A stretch of DNA of 64,000 nucleotides. It comes from Mantamonas sphyraenae. Its lineage: Eukaryota > CRuMs > Mantamonadidae. Shown here one piece after another: positions 55,212-64,000 of this stretch (the stretch's first letter is position 1; the number at the start of each line of letters is the position of its first letter). Position numbers and translations under genes: made by a program. Location of the stretch: assembly GCA_026936335.1 (NCBI GenBank), contig JAPMXV010000034.1, positions 1-64,000 on the forward strand, given 5' to 3'. The notes beneath the pieces were generated by a model. The model saw only the letters and a program-made list of their open reading frames with translations, was not told where the DNA came from and did not search any database.

Positions 55212-55972
55212 ATGAGCATGGACATTCTCGCAGCCGCATCATCGTATGAGCAACAGATGACACGATTGAAGACTATGCTCGACGCAGAGAAACGTGCACA
55301 TGCAGATACTCGGAAGGAGAAGGAGGAAGCGCATCAAGAGGTGCTGAAGATGCGGGCAAGGCTGGAGGAAATCGAGTCGGCGGCTCATGTGTGCCGAGAG
55401 GAGCTGGAAAGCTGTCGGCGGGATGCTCGCGTGATGGAGGATCGCATGGACCGAGAAAAAGAGATGTATGAGCAAGAACGCGGCAAGCTGAAACACCAAG
55501 AAGAAGAGATGCGACGCCGTTTGTGAGTTATGAGTGACCAGGTGAGGGGTGTGTCGAATTGGAGCAAACAGAATTCCTGACACGGATGGGCGGGCACAAA
55601 CACGCGTCAACACCGGGGTTGGGGATGTGTATGTGCACATGGCACATCAGGTCGGAGGTCGAGCTGGAGTACGATCATATGGAGACAGCGGTGTCGGAGG
55701 AGCGACGCTGGATGGACAAGGAGGCGCGTGTCCAGTCTGTAAGGGAGCTGGAGGAGCAACTGAAAGAGAGCCGAGGGAACGTCGATGCCATGGAAAAGGA
55801 CATCCAAGAGCTTGAGGCGTACCTAGACAACCTGGAGCGGGTGACGCAGGAGCGTGAACGGGTCCTGCACGAATACGCGTGTCCTACGTGTGGAGCCGCG
55901 TTTGCTGGAGAGGACCAAGCCAGCGATGGGACAGGCAGTGCGGAAAAGGAAAACAGCAGCGACAACATGTGA
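55212..55972 (+). CDS. Coiled-coil protein with C-terminal zinc knuckle
   Basis: Exons 55212-55522 and 55651-55972 join in frame (TT|G) for 210 residues. Almost the whole protein is charged heptad-repeat coiled coil (QQMTRLKTMLDAEKRAHAD ... VQSVRELEEQLKESRG). It ends with CPTCGAAF, half of a CxxC zinc site that may pair in a dimer. No function can be named. Tethering, centrosomal or motor-adaptor roles are all possible. The gene begins 55 bases after the giant gene stop. Two Met codons (55212, 55218) compete as start. Confidence 0.72.
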
Positions 55973-56002
55973 AGAGTGCATTGCGAGGCAGCGCCGAGTC
56001 GT

Positions 56003-57610
56003 TCACCAGGCAGATCCAGTCCCCGTGCCAATGGAGTCCTGTTGCTGCGCTTCACGTTGTAACAATGCGTCCAGTGTGACCTTGTGCTTGCCTTTGCCCT
56101 TCGTGTCCATGACTTTGGGAGTGCTTGTCCCCTCTGTCGACAGATCTTGCGCAACAAAAGGCTTCTGCGACTTCTTGGCAGACTTGACCACCTCACGCTT
56201 GAGTACGCCGTCGTCCAGATGCTTCTTCTTTTTGCCTCGACGCAGTTTCTTGCGTTTTGTTTGGTGATCCTCTGTGTGATCGCCTTCCACACGTGTGGCA
56301 TCCGAACGCTCATCGTTCTGCTCGTGGGACTCGGGTGTCTCGCGGATGCTCTTCTCCGTGTTGTTCTTTGCCTTGTCGGTACCCTTGCTCTTGCCCTTCA
56401 CCTTGCTCTTTCCACTGTCCGTGCCCATGCCCTTCTCCTTGCCTTTGCCCTTCTCCTTGCCTTTGCCCTTCTCCTTGCCTTTGCCCTTCTCCTTGCCTTT
56501 GCCTTTGCCTTTGCCCTTCTCCTTGCTCTTTCCATTGTCCGTGCCCTTGCCTTTTCCCTTTCTTGGGCGTCGATCGTCACCCAAGCTGTCTTGTACACGC
56601 TGTCGTTTGTGATGCTGAAGTGGTGATTCAGTCAAAGATGAGGACGCTTCGTCCTCCACTGAGCCACCATGGTCGCCACGAGTGTTTTCGTCATCACCGA
56701 GAGGACGCTTCCGAGCTGGGCGCTCACGGGTGCTGCTGGAGGAGGCCAATTCACCCTGGTTCTGTTCATAAATCCTCTGCATGCGCTGTTGCTGCTGCTG
56801 GATACGGCGTTGGCGACGTGCTTGCTTCCCACCCTTGGGTGTGCGGTTGACACCGTCGAGCACACGCAAATGAGGCATGTTCTCCACAATAGCCTCCTCG
56901 TATCCTTCTTCCTTGCACAGCGGATTGCCCTTTACGTTGAGCTGCACCATGTTCTTGAGCAGATGCAACTGCTCTAGCCTGGCGGTGCTGTCCAACAGAT
57001 TGTTGCCCACGTCCAGCAGCTTCAGGCTGAACGGTAGAAACTCAGGCAGTGCAATGAGCCGGTTGTTGTTCAATCGCAACTCTGTCAAGTGTTCCAGCGT
57101 TTTGATGCCCACAGGGAGTGCAGTGAGCTGGTTGTGAGACACAGAGAGCTTGGCAAGCGAGTGGAGACCGGACAGCCCCTTGAGCGTGTCCAATTGGTTG
57201 TGAGACACCACCAACGAGTTGAGCTGTGGTAATCGGCCGATACCAACAAGGTCACTGAGCTTGTTGTGTGTGAGCACCAGTGCTTTGAGCTCGGTGAAGC
57301 GGGAGACACCTTCCACGCTGTGCAGCTGGTTGTGCGAAGCGTTCAGCACCACCAGAGAAGGCAGCTCGCCCAGAGTACGCAGAGACGACAGCTTGTTGTG
57401 TGCTACGTTCAGCCATGTCATCTCCAGATGCCGGGTCAAGAAGGACAGGCTCTCCAGTTGATTGTGTGAGACATCCATGCGGCGGACTTCCACCAGCATG
57501 TCCAGCTCCTCAATCTCCTCCAGCTCCATGTTCTTCAACTCCACACGCGTGGCAGTGCGCAGATCCCCATCTACCAACGAGGACAACTGCGCTAGGGTTA
57601 GCTTGCCCAT
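56003..57610 (-). CDS. Nuclear-type leucine-rich-repeat protein with Lys-Gly-Glu repeat tail
   Basis: A single exon of 535 residues from ATG 57610 (MGKLTLAQLSSLV); an in-frame extension upstream is unlikely to be coding. About nine SDS22-type LRRs (VRRMDVSHNQLESL, MTWLNVAHNKLSSL, LNSLVVSHNQLDTL and so on) cover residues about 30-260 and close with an LRR cap (NPLCKEEGYEEAIVENMPHLRVLDGV). A Gln-rich helix and basic clusters (RKRP, KRQR, KRKKLRRGKKKKH) suggest nuclear or nucleolar location. The middle of the tail is a KGKGKE repeat encoded by a minisatellite. SDS22-like LRRs often bind PP1 or spliceosomal partners, but the partner here is unknown. It diverges from the thioredoxin gene with 97 bases between starts and converges on the coiled-coil gene with 30 bases between stops. 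Confidence 0.83.
   Translation of the reverse strand: MGKLTLAQLSSLVDGDLRTATRVELKNMELEEIEELDMLVEVRRMDVSHNQLESLSFLTRHLEMTWLNVAHNKLSSLRTLGELPSLVVLNASHNQLHSVEGVSRFTELKALVLTHNKLSDLVGIGRLPQLNSLVVSHNQLDTLKGLSGLHSLAKLSVSHNQLTALPVGIKTLEHLTELRLNNNRLIALPEFLPFSLKLLDVGNNLLDSTARLEQLHLLKNMVQLNVKGNPLCKEEGYEEAIVENMPHLRVLDGVNRTPKGGKQARRQRRIQQQQQRMQRIYEQNQGELASSSSTRERPARKRPLGDDENTRGDHGGSVEDEASSSLTESPLQHHKRQRVQDSLGDDRRPRKGKGKGTDNGKSKEKGKGKGKGKEKGKGKEKGKGKEKGKGKEKGMGTDSGKSKVKGKSKGTDKAKNNTEKSIRETPESHEQNDERSDATRVEGDHTEDHQTKRKKLRRGKKKKHLDDGVLKREVVKSAKKSQKPFVAQDLSTEGTSTPKVMDTKGKGKHKVTLDALLQREAQQQDSIGTGTGSAW
56429..56522 (-). repeat. 18-base coding minisatellite (Lys-Gly-Lys-Glu-Lys-Gly)
   Basis: About four perfect tandem copies of an 18-mer (plus-strand CCCTTCTCCTTGCCTTTG) with shorter partial units around them encode the KGKEKG repeat of the LRR protein. 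It will be length-variable but frame-preserving. Confidence 0.92.
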
Positions 57611-57707
57611 GGTGGATTGAGGGATGAATTGAGGGGGATGACGAGTTGGCGCCGCCCGCGGACGCAACTCCCCTCTCCACACACACACACGCACACACTT
57701 AGGGTCA

Positions 57708-58617
57708 ATGCCTGTCACTGAAATCACAGATCAGGCTCACTTTGACAAGATTCTGTCGGATGCAGGGCCATCTCTGGTCGTCATCGACTGCTGGGCTCCA
57801 TGGTAGGTGCTCAATCTCGCGAGTGCACCACACAGCCACTGTGTGTCCACCACGGCCCACCCTTCCCCTGGGTGACTTGATGCACAGTGAGCAAGTATTG
57901 CGCCTGCTGAGTTGCACTGTTGTTGAGTTTGGCAATGAGTTTCCCCACTGCTGACGTCGTCCACTGGTTCCGTCCTTTGTTTCCACTCCCACCCCCCTTC
58001 CCCGTGCCCAGGTGTGGTCCGTGCAAAGAGTTGGCCCCGTTTGTGGATCAACTCAGTGAGCAGTACAAGGACGTGGTGTTTGCCAAGATGGACACGGATG
58101 ATGACGAGCTGACGGTGCGTTTTTGGTCCTTGCCCTTTTGCGGCTGAACTCTCTCACGCAGCTGTGTGTTTGCGAGAGCTGACCCCGCCCACAAACACGG
58201 ATGAATGGCATTTGATAGGATCTTGCGGACGATCTCAAGATCAAAAGCTTGCCCACGCTGCTGTTCTACCGCAACGCCAAGCTGTTGATGCGCTTGAAGA
58301 GCCCCAACGAAAAGCAGCTCGAGACGTCGTTGCGCACACTGCTGGACGACACAGACTTGGACAACATGGTCAACCCAGATTCCACCACAAGTGGCAGTAG
58401 CAAGAGCAGCAACAGCAAGAGCACAACCACCACAACCACAACGGCGGCGGGAAAGGCAGCTGCATCGCCATCCAAAGCCAAGAAGACCAAGGGCAAGAGT
58501 GGCATGAAGACCACAAAGGTGGGACAGCGCAAGGTGCAGTCGTCCAATTTCACCACCATCCTCGTCGTGGTTGTCGCTGCAGCCGTGGCTGGTCTGGCGT
58601 ACACAAACTTTGCGTGA
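57708..58617 (+). CDS. Tail-anchored thioredoxin
   Basis: Exons 57708-57802, 58012-58114 and 58219-58617 join in frame for 198 residues. A classical thioredoxin fold (VVIDCWAPWCGPCKELAPF, VVFAKMDTDDDEL, IKSLPTLLFY with the cis-Pro) has the active site WCGPC. The first intron lies inside the Trp codon of that motif. After the fold comes a Thr/Ser/Ala/Lys-rich linker (about residues 125-172) and a single C-terminal hydrophobic helix (FTTILVVVVAAAVAGLAYTNFA) with a basic residue before it and no signal peptide. That is the layout of a tail-anchored protein with its thioredoxin domain in the cytosol, on ER or mitochondrial outer membrane. Role: disulfide reduction of membrane-proximal proteins (family knowledge); location is inference. 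Confidence 0.9.
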
Positions 58618-58653
58618 GCCAATCCAATCCAAAACAAAAGAACCCGCCATCCA

Positions 58654-59211
58654 ATGTCCACCTCCTCCAAGCGTCCACGTCCTGCCTCCTTGTCCGACGA
58701 CATCAACGATGACCTTTGCGCCGCAGACCAGCAGGGTGCAAAACGGCAACGATTGCAAGACGAGCTGCTGGAAGCCGCCTGCAGAAGCCTGCCCACCACA
58801 CGTGCCATCCGCTCCCTCGTTCATGAAGAGTCGAGGTTGTTGCAGCGTATGCGTGACACCCTGTGTGACACACGCAAGGCCATGGTTGGCGAGAGAAAAG
58901 CCCTCCTGGAAGCACACACAGCACAGCTTGTCTTGCTGGCACGCTCCAAGCCACCCAGCAGCGCACAGGGCAATTCATTTGTCCAAGTGCATGGAACACA
59001 TCACCAGGAGCGTGTGGCGCAAGAGAAAGACCTTCACAGACGTCTGGTCGAGCTGGAAGCTGAGTTTTTGGCCTCGCTCGCCTCACTCCGCACCGAACAC
59101 CGCCTCAAACTCCAGAAGCTTGGGGTGCCTGGATTCGACCAGCCTTCATTTGCCCTCAACCGCGCGGCGGCGGCACGAGTGCTCGCTCTCATTCAGGCGC
59201 GTCCAAAGTGA
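58654..59211 (+). CDS. Small helical nuclear-type protein, unknown
   Basis: 185 residues from ATG 58654, single exon, 36 bases after the thioredoxin stop. Not recognised. A basic KRPRPAS start and KRQR cluster near residue 30 suggest nuclear targeting. The rest is helical, Arg/Leu/Glu-rich (RRLVELEAEFLASLASLRTEH) and probably coiled coil. Its last 23 bases overlap the end of the convergent TFIIH gene. It could belong to a small chromatin or RNA-processing complex, but nothing shows this. Confidence 0.68.
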   Translation: MSTSSKRPRPASLSDDINDDLCAADQQGAKRQRLQDELLEAACRSLPTTRAIRSLVHEESRLLQRMRDTLCDTRKAMVGERKALLEAHTAQLVLLARSKPPSSAQGNSFVQVHGTHHQERVAQEKDLHRRLVELEAEFLASLASLRTEHRLKLQKLGVPGFDQPSFALNRAAAARVLALIQARPK

Positions 59212-61417
59212 GCAGCCGGGTGACGGTTTGCTTCTCGTCGTCGAACAGCAGCAGCGCCTTGTCCATCAGCTCCACAGTGTGGTTGAGGATTGATGCCACG
59301 GCCGCCCTGTCCTGCGCCTCCAGGGACTTGCGGTACGTCTCCACGGTTGATTCGTGCTCCTCCAGCGCCGCTGCCATGCGTGCCACCTTGCGTGCGTTGA
59401 ACACCGTACGCACTGGCACGTTGCCCCAAAAGTGCTGCAACAGAGCACGTGCCTTCTGATACAGCTCCCTCACCTCGCGACGCACATGCTCCGGTGCATC
59501 TTGAGGCCCACGACGCTTGTTGGCTCCTGTGCTTCTGCTCAGTCCCTGGGAATCCAGCGCCAGGTTGCGCACCTGATTCAAAACACGCTGCATCCCACTG
59601 TCGTCGCCATTGACTCTGTCAATTTCTTCTGTTGCTGCCTTGGGCTCCAACCAACCACACAGCGCTTTGGTATCCACCTGCTTCAACGTGGAATACAGAC
59701 TCTTGGCTTGTTTGGCCACCACAGACCCTTTCACCTTTCTTTCACGCGCTCCGTCCGCCTCTTGCCCGTCACGTTTCCCTTCAAAGTACCTTCGCTGGTC
59801 TGCAATGTTCAGTTCGATGGTCTCTGTCTCTTGCGTGCGTTCCAGATCATGGAAGCGCAGATTGTTGCGCACGCGCTCCCGATCTGCCTCCACCCCATTT
59901 GCTACCCGAGTCGCTCGACTCTTCTGTGAGCCTTGTCCCTTTCCACTCTGCTTCTTGCGTCTGCCTTGTGTTCCGGGTTCTTCAAGGGCAAAGCCTTGTT
60001 CCCCCTGCTTGACAATCACGGAACTCTGCCAATTCAGGGCCTCCACCATGGTATGTCTGCTCATTCTCTCCTTCTCCTTCAATTGGCCGTACGACTCTGG
60101 CAGTTCACTGTCTGCGCCCATGTCTGAGAACAGACTGACTTGCGTGGCATACTGCTCTTCCCGCTCACGCGCCATGTGCTCCAGCTGCTCTTCCGCCAGT
60201 CCATCGAAAATGTTTGCCCCCTGTTGCTGTCGGTTAACTGTGTTCTTGCGCGTCATGCCTGTCTTGGTGCGGTAGAACCAGTCCGAGTTGATGTACTGCA
60301 TAAAGAACTCACTGGAGCTGAGCTTCACCGGCACCAGCTCGTTGTACTTTTGCGCCAACGAAGGATGTTCTGCAAACAGCTGATAAGCTTTGTCAAATGT
60401 AATGTTGGCCTTGTGCGTCACCTGGTTTGTGTTCACCTTGCCCGTGTCCTCCACAAGCTCAAGTCCGCCCAGGAACCCAATTTGCTGATGCCGCTTGTCG
60501 ATCGCCTCGTTCAGCAGCATTTGCTTGCGCGATTCCCAAAACTCCTGTTCGGTGAGCACTCCCCGTCCCACTAGCTCGTCGTAAAGAGTACGCTGTTCCT
60601 TGTTGTTGGCCAGCACCGCCGACCGTTGCGCCAGCTCTTCCTTGCTGACATCAGCCAAGGTCGACGAGCTGCTGCTGCTACTGCTGCTACTGCTGCTACT
60701 GCTGCTACTGCTGCTACTGCTGGTAGTTGTTGTTGTTGTTGTCGTCGTCGTCGTCGTTGTGGACCTGCTCCCTCCTTCTGTCGATGTGGTCTCCGCGCGG
60801 CTTCGCTTGCTTGCCCCATTGCCCCCCGAAGAGTCCGATAGGTGGCGTTTGCCTCTGTTTGGGTTGGCCATGATCTGCTGGAGGGAATCACCAAACAGCT
60901 TCATGTCCTCCTGTGGCTTGTCCGTCAAAAAGCGGAACCGGTGATCTGAACAGCACAGCGTTTAGCTTCACGCACGCAGAAACATACCACACACACATAC
61001 ACACAATCAACGTACCTCCTTTGTCCTTCGTAAGGATGCGCAAGATGCACTTTTTGTTTCCCAGTTGAGGCTCTGCAATGAGTGGTAGGTGGCAACTTGT
61101 GAGTGGCGGCTCTCGAGAACCGAGAGAGTGTTTGACCACCCATGGTGCGAGTGCGGGCCGTGCGACAGCCAAGGCGTCGCCAGTTCTCGGAAAGAAAGGT
61201 GTGCAGGAAGACGGGAAAGTGGGGCTGGGAACGGGGGCGACTGGGTCTGCCCAACGTGTGGGCAAACGAGCGGGAACGCACCGGCGACATCAGCAAGTGC
61301 AATCTCCACTGGCTTCTTGCCAGACGACGAGTCCAGTGGCCTCCACAGCAGTGCATCTTGGGTCAAACGCAGTGTGCCCTTGACCTTGTCGTACTTGGTG
61401 AGCGCAGACAGATCCAT
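59189..61417 (-). CDS. GTF2H1: TFIIH core subunit p62 (GTF2H1/Tfb1)
   Basis: Subunit of TFIIH in RNA polymerase II initiation and nucleotide excision repair. Exons 61282-61417, 61016-61072 and 59189-60945 join in frame for 649 residues. The N-terminal PH domain that binds acidic activators and XPC is split across exons (KGTLRLTQDALLWRPLD ... NKKCILRILTKDKGGDHRFRFL). Two BSD regions follow (STLADVSKEEL..RTLYDELVGRGVLTEQEFWESR and the YQLFAEHPSLAQKYNELVP / SSSEFFMQYINSDWFYRTK segment), then the long helical C-terminus with HFWGNVPVRT. Between PH and BSD is a Thr13-Ser20 low-complexity linker encoded by imperfect trinucleotide repeats (about 60664-60758). Starts 59 bases from SF3A1 on the opposite strand. 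Confidence 0.93.
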
Positions 61418-61476
61418 GTGGAGGGTTGGCTGCGACGGCGAAGCCACACCCACTCACCGGAAATCCTCTCCCCACC
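61418..61476. promoter_or_regulatory. 59-base head-to-head spacer, presumed bidirectional promoter of GTF2H1 and SF3A1
   Basis: The ATGs of a TFIIH subunit (-) and a splicing factor (+) are 59 bases apart. GC-rich, without a TATA-like element. CCCCACCATGG gives a strong context for the plus-strand start. Confidence 0.5.
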
Positions 61477-63952
61477 ATGGAGACCGAGGCTGCACCTAAG
61501 CTGGTGACCACCAAGATGTCCGGTGTCATTGTGCCTCCGCCAGAGATCAAAAGTATGTCCCCCATGCTTGTGTGCTGTGAACTGTGCCTCTCTCGCCCTG
61601 CATGTCTCTTCCGTCGCTGACCCGTCACACCCTTCTCCCCTCGCTTCCGCCCCCCAGCTCTGGTGGAGCGCACAGCCACCTTTGTCAACAAATCCGGCGT
61701 GGCTTTTGAACAGCGTCTGCGCACAGACAAGAAGGACGACCGCAATTTTAGCTTTCTCAAGCCGACTGATTTGTACCACGGCTACTATCAACAGTGCCTC
61801 CAACAGGTGGGTTGCCCTCTGCCCGCTTCACACAATCACGACGCTCCCCTTTCCTACGGTTTTGCCACCTTCACCATACCTCCATTGACCGCTCACACTG
61901 CTCCTGTCTTCAAATCCCCAGGCGAAACGAGGCCAGGTGGGTGGCGCGCACAACAGAGATTCTTCCACCCCAGCACGCGTTCTGACACCCGACACACCGT
62001 CCCATGCACAGACCGTTGGGGCTCCTGTAACCGACAATGCCCAGGAACCCACCACCACCACCACCACCACCACCACAAGCAGCAGCAGTAGTAGCTCAAG
62101 CAGCTCCAAGTCGGAACCTGAGCACTCAGCAGCTGCAGCCAAGGACGCAGGTCCCAGCAAACCCGAGGAACCCGAGTTTGGTGAGCCTTTGGCTGATATG
62201 TACACTCTGGACGTGCCCGACGACTTTCATCTCGGCGCACAGGACCTGGACATCATGAAGCTCGCTGCTCAGTATGTCGCTCGCAACGGCATGGCCTTCC
62301 AGCAAGGCCTGGCCTTTCGAGAAAAGCACAACTCGCCCCAATTCGACTTTCTCAACCCACTCCACTTTCTGCACCCACTGTTTCTGGCCATGGGTAAGTG
62401 TGGGCAGCGTTGTGCGTGTTGAGGTGCAGAGTGACGACGTGCGCCGCACACCGCTAACCCGTAACCCCACCTTTCACACCACCTCGCATTCATATTATCA
62501 CAGTGGACAAATATCGCAAGTGCATCGAGATGCCGGCCGAGGTGTCCGAGCAGATGAAGCACGACGCGCTGCGCAAGAACAAGGACGCGCTGCTGGCTCG
62601 CTTGAGGCACAAACAAAAGGTGCTGGCGAAACGGGAGGAGGAGGAACGACGCAAGGAAGAAGACAAGGAGCTGGAAGAGCAGTTCCAAAGCCAGATTGAT
62701 TGGTACGACTTCAAAACGGCAGAAACCATTGATTTCGACGACGACGACTTTGAAGAAACCGACGCAGGTGCAGAGGCAGAAGGAGCGAGTGCAGGAGAGG
62801 CAAACGAGGACGAGGACGAGGACGACGGGGGAGACATGGACATGGAGGATTCGGACAGTGATGATGACGACTTGGCCAACGTCAAGGTGGTCAAAGACTA
62901 TGTCCCGGGACAGGGATTCCAGAGACAAAAGAAGGAGCTGACCCAGGTGTGTCCACGATGTGGCCGCGAAGTGCCCATCGATGAGTTTGCAGAGCATATG
63001 CGTGTTGAGCTGCTCGATCCCAAGTGGCAGGAGCAACGGCGTGCGGCGCAGCAGGTGCCCGATGTCCTGGCCTCCTCCGACACCGTTGCCGCTAGCCTGT
63101 GTCCGTCTGTCCAAACACCGCACAGATATCTTTGGAGGAGAGGACGAAGTGGCTGTCAAGAGGCCGCCCACGCGTGAGATCACCCCGAAAACTGCGAGCA
63201 TGCCCGCCGCCAACGCAAACATGTCTCTGGCCGACCAAATTGCTGCCATCCACGCAAGCAACGCCAAAAACAGGAACACAAACACAGAGGGGTCTCTGTT
63301 GGGCAGTGACCACCCCAAGCACAACACCACCTCAACAACCACAGCCGCCGCCGCACAGGCTGTCTCCCGCCCGCCTTTCATGCCCCAACCCAACCAACCA
63401 GGCATGATGCAGATGCATCACGGTGGCCCTCCCATGGGCTTGTCGCGTACGCCGCAAGCTTCGTCCTCGTTGGTGCGTCCACGCGAGGCCATGTCCGAAG
63501 ACTCCGCTCTGGCCCCCACCTCCTCCTCATCCTCATCCTCATCCTCCTCCAACGCCAAGGTGCCAGGACGCTCAGGCCAACTGGCAGAGTCGGACGGGGA
63601 CGGCGACGAAGCAAGCAAGCGCAGGAAAACCGACACTGGCCTGCTGTCGGAGCAGGAATGGCTTGCAAACCATCCGGGGGACGTGCAGGTGCAGGTGCAG
63701 GTGCCCGACGACTCGGAAAAGAGCGATTGGAAGTTCAATGGTCAGACATTGAGCTACGACATCGACATCCAAAGTCTGGTGAGCGCGCTAAAGAAGCTCA
63801 TCTCCCAGGACCTGGGCATCCCCATCAACAAGCAGAAGCTGAAAATGGACAACATCGGCTTCCTCAAAGACAAGCTGTCGCTAGCCCATTACAACATGAG
63901 CGATGGTGTGGTGCTGGAACTGGGCAGCAAGACTCGCGGCGGCAAGAAATGA
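61477..63952 (+). CDS. SF3A1: Splicing factor 3A subunit 1 (SF3A1/Prp21), apparent one-base frame break
   Basis: U2 snRNP component needed for pre-spliceosome assembly. Exons 61477-61552, 61658-61806, 61922-62393 and 62504 onward keep frame. SURP1 is split over exons 1-2 (TLVERTATFVNKSGVAFEQRL..FSFLKPTDLYHGYY). A Thr/Ser-rich linker precedes SURP2 (IMKLAAQYVARNGMAFQQGL..QFDFLNPLHFLHPLF). The charged DYVPG segment and CPRCGREVPIDEFAEHMR follow, then the conserved RTDIFGGE box, a Met/Pro/Ser-rich region and a C-terminal ubiquitin-like domain that ends in basic residues (LELGSKTRGGKK), as needed for U1 contact. Between 63091 and 63115 the frame changes by one base with no usable splice sites: one base too many (for example one C at 63103-63104). 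Since this is an essential gene, a consensus error is likely. The final 48 bases of the window hold no gene. Confidence 0.92.
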
Positions 63953-64000
63953 AGTCGTGGTGCTCTCCATGTTGCTGTATGGTTCTGCCTTGCTTTTCAC

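Noticed and set aside
57590-57603. Interstitial telomere-like sequence CTAGGGTTAGC
   Set aside because: Less than two repeat units and it codes for LTLAQ of the LRR protein; chance match.

Overview
This window is one end of a linear chromosome from a free-living unicellular eukaryote. It opens with about 175 bases of CCCTAA repeats (TTAGGG-type telomere, C-rich strand on +). Spliceosomal GT-AG introns (mostly GTACGT/GTAAGT donors, about 56-325 bases) interrupt most genes. The content is broadly eukaryotic: 26S proteasome lid, TFIIH, SF3A, MOB1, RasGAP, sorting nexin, LIM/calponin-homology protein and Ca2+-activated-type K+ channels. The cytoskeletal and signalling genes suggest an amorphean-type protist (apusomonad, choanoflagellate, filasterean or amoebozoan grade), but nothing here fixes the lineage. 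No transposons, rRNA, tRNA or CRISPR were seen.

Layout. 0-4 kb: telomere, a 273-base spacer, then a subtelomeric gene of unknown function carrying an ABAB set of four copies of an unrecognised domain. 4-14 kb: mitochondrial-type thiolase (-), CH/helical/LIM protein, NUDIX-like protein, PGS1-type phospholipase-D-fold enzyme and a RasGAP-SH3 protein (all +). 14-19 kb: SK-like K+ channel with a WW-like N-terminal segment and a GT61-type glycosyltransferase. 19-28.6 kb: MOB1 (-), an unknown helical-repeat protein, RPN11/PSMD14, sorting nexin (-), a 2-oxoglutarate oxygenase and a two-pass membrane protein. 28.6-32.5 kb: three minus-strand genes almost fused end to end (B-box-like zinc protein, MDR oxidoreductase, class II PRPP synthetase). 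32.7-36.2 kb: a second SK-like channel overlapping tail-to-tail with an FAD/NAD oxidoreductase. 36.2-55.2 kb: one giant gene for a secreted-start, multi-pass surface protein of about 6,220 residues. 55.2-64 kb: coiled-coil protein, nuclear LRR protein (-), tail-anchored thioredoxin, small unknown protein, TFIIH p62 (-) and SF3A1.

The genome is very compact: 26 protein genes in 64 kb, six head-to-head pairs with start codons 52-183 bases apart, two convergent pairs whose coding ends overlap, and one ATGA stop/start overlap. Most neighbours are unrelated housekeeping genes, so shared promoters are more likely than shared pathways. The two K+ channels and the giant receptor-like protein are the main membrane-signalling content.

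Five apparent single-base frame breaks occur, four of them at short homopolymers and one inside the essential splicing gene SF3A1. I read these as probable consensus errors and not as gene decay, but this cannot be settled from the window. All gene models are read by eye from splice signals, frame continuity and family knowledge. No search was run.
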